From an uncultured Clostridia bacterium (GTDB lineage Bacteria; Bacillota; Clostridia; Oscillospirales; Ruminococcaceae), in NCBI GenBank assembly GCA_947588775.1, contig CANPZQ010000066.1:1-10777 (forward strand): 10,777 nt of DNA, read 5' to 3'. The notes under the pieces are model-generated. The model did not search any database. It was not told the DNA's origin and was given only the letters and a program-made list of their open reading frames with translations. The first letter of the stretch is position 1; the number at the start of each line of letters is the position of its first letter. The position numbers were made by a program, and so were the translations under genes. Shown in pieces: positions 1 to 5,828 of this stretch.

Positions 1-269
1 ACGATTATTTCGTTTAAGCCCTCGCAGTTGCATGCGACGATGTCGCCCTGACGGGGTTTATAGCCCAAAGTCCAGAGAATCAGCATATCGCGGTCCTTAA
101 GCGTCGGCATCATCGATTCGCCGGATACATAGGCGGTTTTTGCGACGAAGGTCGTCACTAAAATGACGATTAAAATCGCGATTACAAAGGTTTTAACCCA
201 GTCGAGCAGCTCGTCGATGAAAGGCTGCTTTTCCTTTTCTTTTTCTTCGGAGGACTTTTTGTCCGACAT
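1..269 (-). CDS. lepB: Signal peptidase I, N-terminal part (runs off the left edge)
   Basis: This is a type I signal peptidase, the membrane serine protease that removes signal peptides from exported proteins on the outer face of the membrane. The first 89 codons are present. A charged Lys/Glu-rich cytoplasmic tail (residues 1-16) is followed by one membrane segment (about 25-43). Then comes the family signature VSGESMMPTL at 48-57, with Ser52 as the expected catalytic nucleophile, and a PRQGDIV box at 72-78. The general-base lysine lies beyond the window. The single N-terminal membrane segment is the usual Gram-positive SipS-like layout. The ATG at 269 follows AAGGTG (281-286) with 11 nt spacing. 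A strong promoter (311-339) sits just upstream, so the gene can be expressed independently of rplS. A lepB next to rplS is common in clostridia. Identification is firm from the signature; the symbol is generic, since paralogues are frequent. Confidence 0.93.
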   Translation of the reverse strand, partial: MSDKKSSEEKEKEKQPFIDELLDWVKTFVIAILIVILVTTFVAKTAYVSGESMMPTLKDRDMLILWTLGYKPRQGDIVACNCEGLNEII

Positions 270-310
270 ATAAAATCACGCACCTTAGATTTAAAATCAC
301 ATACAGATGT

Positions 311-339
311 ATTGTAGCAAATTTTTTCGGGAAATGCAA
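311..339 (-). promoter_or_regulatory. Sigma-A-type promoter for lepB
   Basis: On the minus strand, TTGCAT (334-339) is followed by exactly 17 nt and then TACAAT (311-316), close to the vegetative consensus at the ideal spacing. The predicted transcription start is near 304, giving a leader of roughly 35 nt before the lepB ATG. It lies between the G-rich inverted repeat and lepB. Confidence 0.8.
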
Positions 340-374
340 GATGTTTTTTGAGATTGGGGGGAAGATGGCGGGTA

Positions 375-471
375 GGAGGCGCGGCGGGAAAAGCGGGGAG
401 CCAGTGCGAAAGTTTGGGGGGCGGGCGGGGGGGGGGGGGACCGACGCAGCAGCTTTTCCCGCCGCGCCTTC
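375..471. repeat. G-rich inverted-repeat element, copy A (between rplS and lepB)
   Basis: A perfect 18-bp inverted repeat (377-394 with 452-469) is extended by a G·T and a G-C pair to 375/471. The loop is 57 nt. On the plus strand the loop holds G6-C-G3-C-G13 (416-439), a clear potential G-quadruplex. On the minus strand, which is the coding sense here, it is C-rich. It lies 57 nt beyond the rplS terminator (as transcribed) and about 35 nt upstream of the lepB -35 box, so it is not an obvious intrinsic terminator; no T-run follows either arm. A related copy is at 9889-9968: AGC-GGGG, AGTGC and GGGCGGGCGGG occur at identical relative spacing. No coding role is supported. The function is unknown. 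Confidence 0.85.
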
Positions 472-518
472 GGGGCGGTTTCGCCCATGCGCATAAATAA
501 GCCGCAATTTTCCCGGAT

Positions 519-543
519 AAAGAACAAGAGCCCCGCAGGGCTC
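519..543 (-). terminator. Intrinsic terminator of rplS
   Basis: On the minus strand GAGCCC and GGGCTC (538-543 with 528-533) form a 6-bp GC-rich hairpin with a 4-nt loop, followed by the U-rich tract TTGTTCTTT (519-527). It starts 12 nt after the rplS stop codon. The stem is short and the tract is interrupted by G and C, so efficiency is uncertain. Confidence 0.72.
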
Positions 544-555
544 CTGTAAGCTGTC

Positions 556-900
556 TTAGCGAAGCGCGTCCTTGGTCTTGGCGGCCTTGCCGACGCGGTC
601 GCGCAGATAGTAGAGCTTAGCTCTTCTGACGGTGGCGCGGCGAACGACCTCGACCTTCTCAACGACGGGAGAATGAAGCGGGAAAACTCTCTCGCAGCCG
701 CAGCCGTGGGCAACTCTGCGAACGGTGAAGGTTTCGCTTACGCCGCCGTGCTTGCGGGCGATAACGGTGCCTTCAAACGCCTGGATTCTCGACTTGTCGC
801 CTTCCTGAATCCTTACGGCAACCCTTACGGTGTCGCCGATTCCGAATTCGGGAACGTTTTCTTTAAGACTTGAGTTTGCAATGATTTTCAAAGCGTCCAT
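556..900 (-). CDS. rplS: 50S ribosomal protein L19
   Basis: Ribosomal protein L19 is a component of the large subunit at the 30S-50S interface. The 114-residue length matches the family. Typical features are the N-terminal helix, an SH3-like barrel with GDTVRV (22-27) and the stretch AFEGTVIARK (41-50), then ERVFPLHSP (70-78) and a basic C-terminus with KLYYLRDR (95-102). The start is the ATG at 900, not the in-frame ATG at 954: an excellent AAGGAGG (910-916) lies 9 nt upstream of the ATG at 900, and homologues begin there. One small oddity is GCGCER at 66-71, where I recall the family usually having GVGVER, so two cysteines replace valines. A strong promoter, a structured leader and a terminator flank the gene, so it can be expressed as a single-gene unit, perhaps with autoregulation through the leader. 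Confidence 0.97.
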   Translation of the reverse strand: MDALKIIANSSLKENVPEFGIGDTVRVAVRIQEGDKSRIQAFEGTVIARKHGGVSETFTVRRVAHGCGCERVFPLHSPVVEKVEVVRRATVRRAKLYYLRDRVGKAAKTKDALR

Positions 901-1063
901 TTTGAAAATCCTCCTTTTTTGTTTCAGATGTTCATACGCCTCAGCCGTCCGCATTCGGGACGCTTTATTATAAGGCCAGAGGACTATCCGCTTTAGTATC
1001 GCAACTAAACCCTACCGGACGCGGAGCGGATGCCCTGTGCATAAAGTCCGGCAGTTCAAATGC
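901..1063 (-). ncRNA. Structured 5' leader of rplS, candidate autoregulatory r-protein leader
   Basis: The predicted transcript start (about 1063) leaves a leader of ~160 nt before the rplS ATG. In minus-strand sense it contains: P1, the 8-bp pairing TGCCGGAC (1046-1053) with GTCCGGTA (1013-1020), one pair being a G·U; P2, the hairpin TTTAGT/ACTAAA (1004-1009 with 992-997) with a 6-nt loop; a 6-7-bp pairing between ATCCGCT in the P1 loop (1025-1031) and AGCGGAT just 3' of P2 (986-992), which would make a pseudoknot; and a weaker CGTCC/GGACG hairpin near 945-962. GGACT near P1 can also pair with AGTCC near 981, suggesting alternative folds. L19 leaders are known in Firmicutes, but I cannot say whether this one belongs to a described family. 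Confidence 0.5.
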
Positions 1064-1069
1064 CTGAAT

Positions 1070-1098
1070 ATTATATCATACTGCGACGGGAAAATCAA
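1070..1098 (-). promoter_or_regulatory. Sigma-A promoter for rplS
   Basis: TTGATT (1093-1098), a 17-nt spacer and a perfect TATAAT (1070-1075) are read on the minus strand. This is the strongest promoter in the window and places the transcription start near 1063. Confidence 0.88.
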
Positions 1099-1154
1099 TA
1101 GTATAAAACATAAATTATTGTTTATTTTGCGGAAAAATATTTGTTAAATCTGCC

Positions 1155-1709
1155 CTAATCAACGTCAAGAAGCGAAGAAAGCAGTATAAACCCGAAGGTA
1201 ACGACCGACGACGGCGAAAGCTCAAGAGGCAGGGTGAATGCGGCGTATCCTATTAAAAACGCCAAAAAGGCAACCGCCGCCGCGGAAAGAGCTTTTGCGG
1301 CTGCGCTCCCCTCTCCGAATAAAAGGGCCGCAAGCCTTCCGCCGTCGAAATAGCTGACAGGGAGCATGTTAAAAAGGCAAAGCGCGAGGTTAATATCGCG
1401 TACCGTTCCTCTAAAAACGCACGCCGCCAAGAGGTTCGCCGCGGGGCCGAAGAGGTAAATTACCGCCTGCGGGAGCTTTTTTAACGTAAAAAGCCCGTCG
1501 GCCTCGATTTTTATCCCTGCGCCGTAGAGGCGGACCGACGAAGCCTTAACGCCGAAAATCCGCATCGCAAAAAGGTGGGAAAGCTCATGGAGCCCGCAGA
1601 ACAAAAGCGGCAACGCCCCCGCGCCGCCGCTCAGAGTGGCCGCAGAGAGTATGAAAAAGAAGCCGAAGGTGATTTCAACCTTGCGGGAAAATACGGAAAA
1701 TGTAAGCAT
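1155..1709 (-). CDS. Site-2 protease family (M50) intramembrane metalloprotease, SpoIVFB-like
   Basis: This is a polytopic membrane zinc protease that would cut a substrate within or near the membrane. Zinc-site motifs are visible: HELSH at 41-45 (HExxH) inside a hydrophobic segment, and NMLPVSYFDGGR at 114-125, the NxxP...DGG box that supplies the third ligand (Asp122). At 184 residues with no PDZ or CBS domain, it is close to the short SpoIVFB-like branch. That branch includes the protease that activates pro-sigma-K in sporulation, and the adjacent spoVM makes a sporulation role attractive, but the sequence alone does not prove it. The ATG at 1709 is the first possible start (an in-frame TAA lies one codon upstream). 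It has no Shine-Dalgarno sequence, and TATAAT sits only 5 nt before it, so the message may be leaderless or translated at a low level. No clear terminator follows. Confidence 0.85.
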   Translation of the reverse strand: MLTFSVFSRKVEITFGFFFILSAATLSGGAGALPLLFCGLHELSHLFAMRIFGVKASSVRLYGAGIKIEADGLFTLKKLPQAVIYLFGPAANLLAACVFRGTVRDINLALCLFNMLPVSYFDGGRLAALLFGEGSAAAKALSAAAVAFLAFLIGYAAFTLPLELSPSSVVTFGFILLSSLLDVD

Positions 1710-1714
1710 GGTTT

Positions 1715-1725
1715 ATTATATTCGC
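1715..1725 (-). promoter_or_regulatory. Shared -10-like box upstream of the M50 protease gene
   Basis: GCGAATATAAT on the minus strand is identical to the 11 nt at 1924-1934 upstream of spoVM. It contains TATAAT but no good vegetative -35 box at 16-18 nt; GGAATAA lies 14 nt upstream of AATATAAT. As a promoter it would start transcription about at the ATG. A sporulation sigma factor is possible but unproven. Confidence 0.35.
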
Positions 1726-1744
1726 GGATGGGCGGATTATTCCG

Positions 1745-1779
1745 AAAAAACGCAGACTGCCCGCCAAAGCGGCGGGCAG
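1745..1779 (-). terminator. Intrinsic terminator after spoVM
   Basis: A perfect 9-bp stem CTGCCCGCC/GGCGGGCAG (1757-1765 with 1771-1779) encloses a 5-nt loop. On the minus strand it is followed by 6 nt and then six T (1745-1750). It begins 7 nt after the spoVM stop codon and would end transcripts from spoVM and any readthrough from rsgA. The T-run is somewhat distant from the stem. Confidence 0.75.
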
Positions 1780-1786
1780 AAAGCCT

Positions 1787-1876
1787 TCAGCATGCGCCTG
1801 AGTCCCTCGAAACGCCGAAAATCAGGCGCAGAATTCCCGCGAAAAGCCGGCAGGGCTTTTTTACTATAACTTTCAT
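1787..1876 (-). CDS. spoVM: Stage V sporulation protein SpoVM (29-residue peptide)
   Basis: SpoVM is a tiny amphipathic helix that binds the positively curved forespore membrane and anchors the SpoIVA coat basement layer. This ORF encodes 29 residues. Set without gaps against the 26-residue B. subtilis SpoVM (recalled from memory), it shares M1, K2, K7, G14, I15, R17, G21 and R24, with conservative changes at K10/R, F11/L, V16/L and L20/F. The helix-breaking proline is at 8 rather than 9. The ATG at 1876 follows a GGAGG (1883-1887) at 6 nt spacing, and a terminator lies just downstream. The position after rsgA matches the B. subtilis cluster, where spoVM follows rsgA-rpe-thiN. The extra C-terminal tail ends in cysteine. 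Its size means automatic gene callers would probably miss it. Expression is expected in the mother cell. Confidence 0.85.
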   Translation of the reverse strand: MKVIVKKPCRLFAGILRLIFGVSRDSGAC

Positions 1877-1923
1877 GGCAAGCCTCCGTAAATTTATGTA
1901 GCAGCACCCGTGCCGCTTATTAC

Positions 1924-1934
1924 ATTATATTCGC
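1924..1934 (-). promoter_or_regulatory. Candidate spoVM promoter -10 box
   Basis: GCGAATATAAT on the minus strand ends 47 nt upstream of the spoVM ATG, a sensible distance for a promoter. There is no good vegetative -35 box; GATAGCAT lies about 15-22 nt upstream of AATATAAT. The box matches the sigma-E -10 consensus only in part. The same 11 nt precede the M50 protease gene. Confidence 0.4.
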
Positions 1935-1948
1935 CTGCCCGAAAAATG

Positions 1949-2827
1949 CTATCGCCGCTTAATCTCCCACGGTTTGAGCTTCATTGCCTCCGCGTACATC
2001 ATCACATAGGAGCGGTGCCGCGACGGGTTGATTATTCCCTTTTCAACGGCCTCAAGGACCGCGCAGCCCTGTTCCTTTGTGTGGGAGCAGTCCTGAAAGC
2101 GGCACTTTCCCGCATAGCCCTCGAGCTCCGGGAAGCAGCCCGCAAGCTCCTCTTTATAGATAATATCGTATCTTTCTGTGGAAAACGCCGCAAAACCCGG
2201 GGTGTCGGCGACAAATCCGCCGTCGGGAAGCGGTATAAGCTCGGTGCGGCGGGTGGTGTTTTTTCCCCTGCCGAGCTTTTGGCTGATTTCACCGGTTTCC
2301 GCCCCGACCCACGGGCAGAGGCAGTTAATAAGTGAGGATTTTCCCACCCCCGAATTTCCCGCAAGGGCGGAAATTTTCCCCTTAAGCGTTTCATAAAGCT
2401 CCGAAACGCCATCGCCGGTTAAGTTGTTTACGGTGAAAACAGGGAAAACTCCGCGATAAATTTCCGCATACTTCTCAGCGTCGCCGACGTCGGTTTTAGT
2501 GAACACCAAAACCGGGGAAATACCCTTGAAAACCGCGACGGCGGTGAACCTGTCAAGCATATAGAGGTCGGGCGGGGGCGAAGCCGCGGCGCAGACAAAT
2601 ACAAGCTGCTCAAGGTTCGCAAGGGGCGGGCGGACGATTTCGTTCCGCCTCGGGTAAACCTTAGCTATAACCGTTTCCCCGCCGGAATCTTCCGCCTCGA
2701 CCGCGTCCCCGGGGACGATTGAACCCTTGGTCCTCAAAACTCCCCTTGCGCGGCAGACGCATTCGCCGCCGTCCTCCGAAATAATCCTGAACGTGTCGCC
2801 GAAGGAGCTTACAACGGTCGCTCTCAT
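1949..2827 (-). CDS. rsgA: Ribosome small subunit-dependent GTPase A (RsgA/CpgA/YloQ)
   Basis: RsgA is a circularly permuted GTPase that checks late maturation of the 30S subunit and releases when GTP is hydrolysed. The 292 residues show an N-terminal OB-fold region (1-65). The G-motifs follow in permuted order: TKTD at 110-113 (G4), GNSGVGKSS at 157-165 (G1/P-loop), TT at 191-192 (G2) and DTPG at 208-211 (G3). A C-terminal zinc finger has Cys242, Cys247, His249 and Cys255. Its ATG overlaps the prkC stop by one base (TGATG at 2825-2829) and no clear Shine-Dalgarno is seen, so translational coupling to the kinase is likely. In B. subtilis the homologue is a substrate of PrkC, so the kinase-phosphatase-GTPase arrangement makes sense. 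The usual followers rpe and thiN are absent. Confidence 0.97.
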   Translation of the reverse strand: MRATVVSSFGDTFRIISEDGGECVCRARGVLRTKGSIVPGDAVEAEDSGGETVIAKVYPRRNEIVRPPLANLEQLVFVCAAASPPPDLYMLDRFTAVAVFKGISPVLVFTKTDVGDAEKYAEIYRGVFPVFTVNNLTGDGVSELYETLKGKISALAGNSGVGKSSLINCLCPWVGAETGEISQKLGRGKNTTRRTELIPLPDGGFVADTPGFAAFSTERYDIIYKEELAGCFPELEGYAGKCRFQDCSHTKEQGCAVLEAVEKGIINPSRHRSYVMMYAEAMKLKPWEIKRR

Positions 2828-5040
2828 CAGGAATTCACGAAGTTGTCGAGGGTTCTGAATACCGCGCTGTTGTGCTCGTTGACGTAGTAGCTGCCCTCGT
2901 CGAAGTTTACGGTGTATTTCGCGAACTTGGACTTGATTCCGTAGCGCGCGAACGCCTCTATTACCATCGTTCCGGTGCCGCTCAGCGTTACCGGATAGCT
3001 CTTTCCGGCGTATGTCGCGGAATCCACCAAAAATTCGGGGATAATCGGCTCGTCGCTTCCGACGGGGCAGAGGTAGATGAAGTAGTCCCCCGTCGCGTAT
3101 ACCGGAATGTCGATTTCAATAGTCACCTGCTGCATGCCCGGAACGACGTTTATATCGCCGGGAACATCGTTATCGCCGCCCCATGGGTCGTCCCACGGGT
3201 TCGTGCCGGGATAGATGTTTTCCGGGATATTCGGGTCGCCGCCGTCGATTACTTCGTTGTCCTCGCCGGAGCCGTCGGATACCGAAATCGTTATAACCGT
3301 GTCGCGGGCGACGTTGGAGCCGCCGTCTATATTCTGCGCGATAACCTGGTCGCGCGGCTCGCTGCTCGTAACGTACTGGGTCTTTACTTTAAGGAAAGCG
3401 TCCTCGATTTCGTACTGCGCGGTTATAACGTCCTTTCCAACGACATACGGCACCGTGGTGTCCTCGGTCGTCGGGCCGAGGGAAACGAGAATTCTCACCG
3501 TAGTCCCCTCCTCGGCCTCGGTTCCGGCGGCGGGGTCGGTTGATACAACGTTGTCCGCCGCAACGTCGTCGCTCGCGGTTTCAACGAAGATATAATTAAG
3601 GCTTAAATCCTCGAGAGCCCTCGCGGCCGATGATTTATGGTAGTTTTTGAGGTCGGGAATTTTAACGACGCGCGTTCCCTTGCTGACGGTTACTTTGAGG
3701 GTGTCGCCGATTTTGACGATTCTTCCCGCCGCCTTCTCCTGGTCGACGATTATTCCGGCGGGATATTCGTTGTTGTACTCTTCCGTTGCGACAAGCTGGA
3801 TGTCCGTATACTGCGCCCTCGCGTCGTAGAAGTTTTTCCCGATTAAAAGCGGTACAGGATAGTCGTTTGTCGACGAAGCGGTGGTCTTGAACGCCCCCAG
3901 AATCACGTTTGCGACAAAGAGCGTCGCGACGATTATAACCGTGCAGGTTACGGCCGCAAGAATCGGCAGGGCGTAGTTGTGCCTGACCTCGATTTCGTCG
4001 TCATCGTCGTCGTAATAGTAGTCCTCCGAAACGTCTGGCTCCTGTTCGGGCTCCGGCTCCGCGATTTTAACGGGCTTTTCCTTTTTATCCTTCTTAATCG
4101 GCTTGATTGCCGAAATCGCCGAGGCGAGCTTCTCCCTCGCGCCGTCAGTACGGCTCTCGGGCTTGGTGCGGTATGCGCCGGAAACCGAGTCGCTGTAGCC
4201 GAAGGTGATGCTCTGGTCCTGCTTGAACGCCTCGATGTCCCGAATCATTCCCGAGGCGGATTGATACCTCTTCTCGGGGTCCTTTTCCATCGCGTGTAAA
4301 ATTATGTCCTCAAGCCCCGGGTAAATCGACGAAACTATCTGTGTCGGCGGAACGGGCGCGTCGTGCATATGCTTTAAGGCGACCGCAACCGGCGTATCGC
4401 CGTTGAAGGGCTTTCTTCCTGTGAGCATTTCATACATCATAACGCCGACGGAGTAGATGTCGCTCCTCTCGTCGGTGCGCGCGCCGGCAGCCTGCTCGGG
4501 GGAAACGTAGTGAACCGAACCCATCGTCTTTTCGCTCGAGGTCGCCTCGACCTCGCGGCTGAACCGCGCGATTCCGAAGTCCATCACCTTGATGGAGCCG
4601 TCGGAAAGAAGCATTACGTTCTGGGGCTTTATGTCGCGGTGGACGATTCCGCGGTCGTGCGCAAGCTGCAACGCCCTCAGAATCTGTATCGTAAAGTGAA
4701 CGCAGTCGCGCCATTTGAGCATTCCCTGCTGTTCGATATATTCCTTTAAAGTGATGCCGTCGATGTACTCCATCACGATATACTGCATACTGTTTTCGTA
4801 GCCGACGTCGTAGATTTTTACGATGTTCGGGTGGGAAAGCACGGCTATGGCCTTGCTTTCGTTGCGAAAACGCCTGACAAATTCTTCGTTCTCGGAATAC
4901 TCGTTTTTAAGTATCTTAACCGCTACGACGCGGTTTTCCATGATGTCCCTGCCGCGGTAAACGTTCGCCATTCCGCCGACCCCGATAAGGTCGGTTATTT
5001 CGTATCTTCCGTCGAGCTTCAATCCGATAAATCTGTCCAT
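2827..5040 (-). CDS. prkC: PASTA-domain Ser/Thr protein kinase (PrkC/StkP family)
   Basis: This is a membrane receptor kinase that senses peptidoglycan fragments or lipid II and phosphorylates cytoplasmic proteins. The 737 residues are organised as follows. The Hanks-type kinase domain (about 12-270) has the glycine loop at 20-27, Lys42 (VAVK), the catalytic HRDIKPQN at 134-141 and DFG at 154-156, with activation-loop Thr at 167, 168 and 172. A basic then acidic juxtamembrane linker (about 290-352) has a run of five Asp. One membrane helix spans about 357-384. Three PASTA repeats (about 396-455, 458-521, 529-588) are followed by a Trp/Asp/Gly/Pro-rich linker (590-632) and a C-terminal beta-rich domain (635-715), in the place of the Ig-like domain of B. 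subtilis PrkC. AGGAGGT precedes the ATG by about 5 nt. It is 28 nt downstream of its partner phosphatase. Confidence 0.97.
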   Translation of the reverse strand: MDRFIGLKLDGRYEITDLIGVGGMANVYRGRDIMENRVVAVKILKNEYSENEEFVRRFRNESKAIAVLSHPNIVKIYDVGYENSMQYIVMEYIDGITLKEYIEQQGMLKWRDCVHFTIQILRALQLAHDRGIVHRDIKPQNVMLLSDGSIKVMDFGIARFSREVEATSSEKTMGSVHYVSPEQAAGARTDERSDIYSVGVMMYEMLTGRKPFNGDTPVAVALKHMHDAPVPPTQIVSSIYPGLEDIILHAMEKDPEKRYQSASGMIRDIEAFKQDQSITFGYSDSVSGAYRTKPESRTDGAREKLASAISAIKPIKKDKKEKPVKIAEPEPEQEPDVSEDYYYDDDDDEIEVRHNYALPILAAVTCTVIIVATLFVANVILGAFKTTASSTNDYPVPLLIGKNFYDARAQYTDIQLVATEEYNNEYPAGIIVDQEKAAGRIVKIGDTLKVTVSKGTRVVKIPDLKNYHKSSAARALEDLSLNYIFVETASDDVAADNVVSTDPAAGTEAEEGTTVRILVSLGPTTEDTTVPYVVGKDVITAQYEIEDAFLKVKTQYVTSSEPRDQVIAQNIDGGSNVARDTVITISVSDGSGEDNEVIDGGDPNIPENIYPGTNPWDDPWGGDNDVPGDINVVPGMQQVTIEIDIPVYATGDYFIYLCPVGSDEPIIPEFLVDSATYAGKSYPVTLSGTGTMVIEAFARYGIKSKFAKYTVNFDEGSYYVNEHNSAVFRTLDNFVNS

Positions 5041-5068
5041 GTGAACCTCCTGAAAATGTACAACCTCT

Positions 5069-5791
5069 TTAAATTGCCGCCAGAACGACGGTTATATTGT
5101 CCTTTCCGCCGCCGTCGTTGGAAATTTTTACAAGCTCCTCCGCCGCGCTTTCGAGCGGAGACTTATAAACCATCCGGTACAGCGTTTCGTCGGAGCAGTA
5201 GTTTGTCAGCCCGTCGGTGCAGATTAAAAGCACCGAGCCCTTTTCCGCCTCGAACTCGAAGTAGTCGACCTCGATTTGCGGCTCAACCCCGACCGCGCGG
5301 GTGATGACGTTTTTCATTCCGGCAAGCTTCGATTCGTCGTTCATTCCCCGCGATTTGAGATATTCCACAACGGTGTGGTCGGTAGTAATCTGCCGGATTC
5401 CGCTTCCGTCGAGGATATACGCCCTCGAATCGCCGACGCTCGCCACCGAAACCGTTCCGTTATGTATAATCGCCGCGACGCAGGTCGTTCCCATGCCGCG
5501 GTTTTCCTCGCAGTCGCGGCTTTTTTCGTATACAAGCGTGTTCGCCGCCGTGACAGCCGAAACGAGAAGATTTTTAACGGCTCTCGGCTCCATTCCCTCG
5601 CGCCAGCTTAGGCAAATCCGCTCATAGACGGCGTTTGCGGCGATCTCACCGGCGAGGCCTCCCCCGTTGGTTCCGCCCATGCCGTCGCAGACAACCGCGG
5701 CTCCCACACCGTCGCCAAGCTCGCGTATTCTGAACCTGTCCTGATTTTCGGTGCGAACCCTGCCGATGTCCGTCTTTGCGGCAAGTATCAT
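5069..5791 (-). CDS. prpC: PP2C-family Ser/Thr protein phosphatase (PrpC/Stp)
   Basis: This metal-dependent (Mn/Mg) PPM phosphatase reverses phosphorylation by the adjacent PASTA kinase and dephosphorylates the kinase itself. The 240-residue length is typical of Stp/PrpC. Motifs include TENQD at 14-18, CDGMGG at 35-40 (Asp36 binds metal), GTT at 101-103, VGDSRAY at 119-125, CTDGLT at 191-196 (Asp193) and GGKDNITVV at 228-236 (Asp231). I chose the ATG at 5791 over the in-frame TTG at 5800. AAGGAG (5801-5806) directly abuts the TTG but is 9 nt from the ATG, and the protein then begins MILAAKTDIG, as in homologues. It lies 37 nt after rlmN and 28 nt before prkC. Confidence 0.96.
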   Translation of the reverse strand: MILAAKTDIGRVRTENQDRFRIRELGDGVGAAVVCDGMGGTNGGGLAGEIAANAVYERICLSWREGMEPRAVKNLLVSAVTAANTLVYEKSRDCEENRGMGTTCVAAIIHNGTVSVASVGDSRAYILDGSGIRQITTDHTVVEYLKSRGMNDESKLAGMKNVITRAVGVEPQIEVDYFEFEAEKGSVLLICTDGLTNYCSDETLYRMVYKSPLESAAEELVKISNDGGGKDNITVVLAAI

Positions 5792-5828
5792 TTCGCCCAA
5801 CTCCTTACTGTATAATAAACTTAATAGA

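Noticed and set aside
193..713. Long open frames on the minus strand across the G-rich inverted repeat, encoding Pro/Arg-rich peptides
   Set aside because: They arise from the C-rich strand and overlap rplS, lepB, a terminator and a promoter; no ribosome binding site or recognisable domain supports them.
901..954. Upstream in-frame ATG of rplS at 954 giving an 18-residue longer L19
   Set aside because: The ATG at 900 has a near-perfect Shine-Dalgarno site, which would lie inside the longer coding frame, and homologues start at MDALK-like sequence. The upstream region is better explained as structured leader RNA.
1842..1862. Plus-strand hairpin AAAAGCC/GGCTTTT followed by T residues, resembling an intrinsic terminator
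   Set aside because: There is no plus-strand gene for it to terminate, and the hairpin lies within the coding sequence of spoVM, whose codons explain the sequence.
2872..3543. A 223-codon plus-strand open frame opposite the PASTA region of prkC
   Set aside because: It is a shadow of a GC-rich coding gene: it has no ribosome binding site, no domain, and biased composition matching the antisense of prkC.
5792..5828. AT-rich TATTATA in the gap between rlmN and prpC as an internal promoter
   Set aside because: No acceptable -35 box lies at 16-18 nt and the gap is only 37 nt, so co-transcription explains expression.
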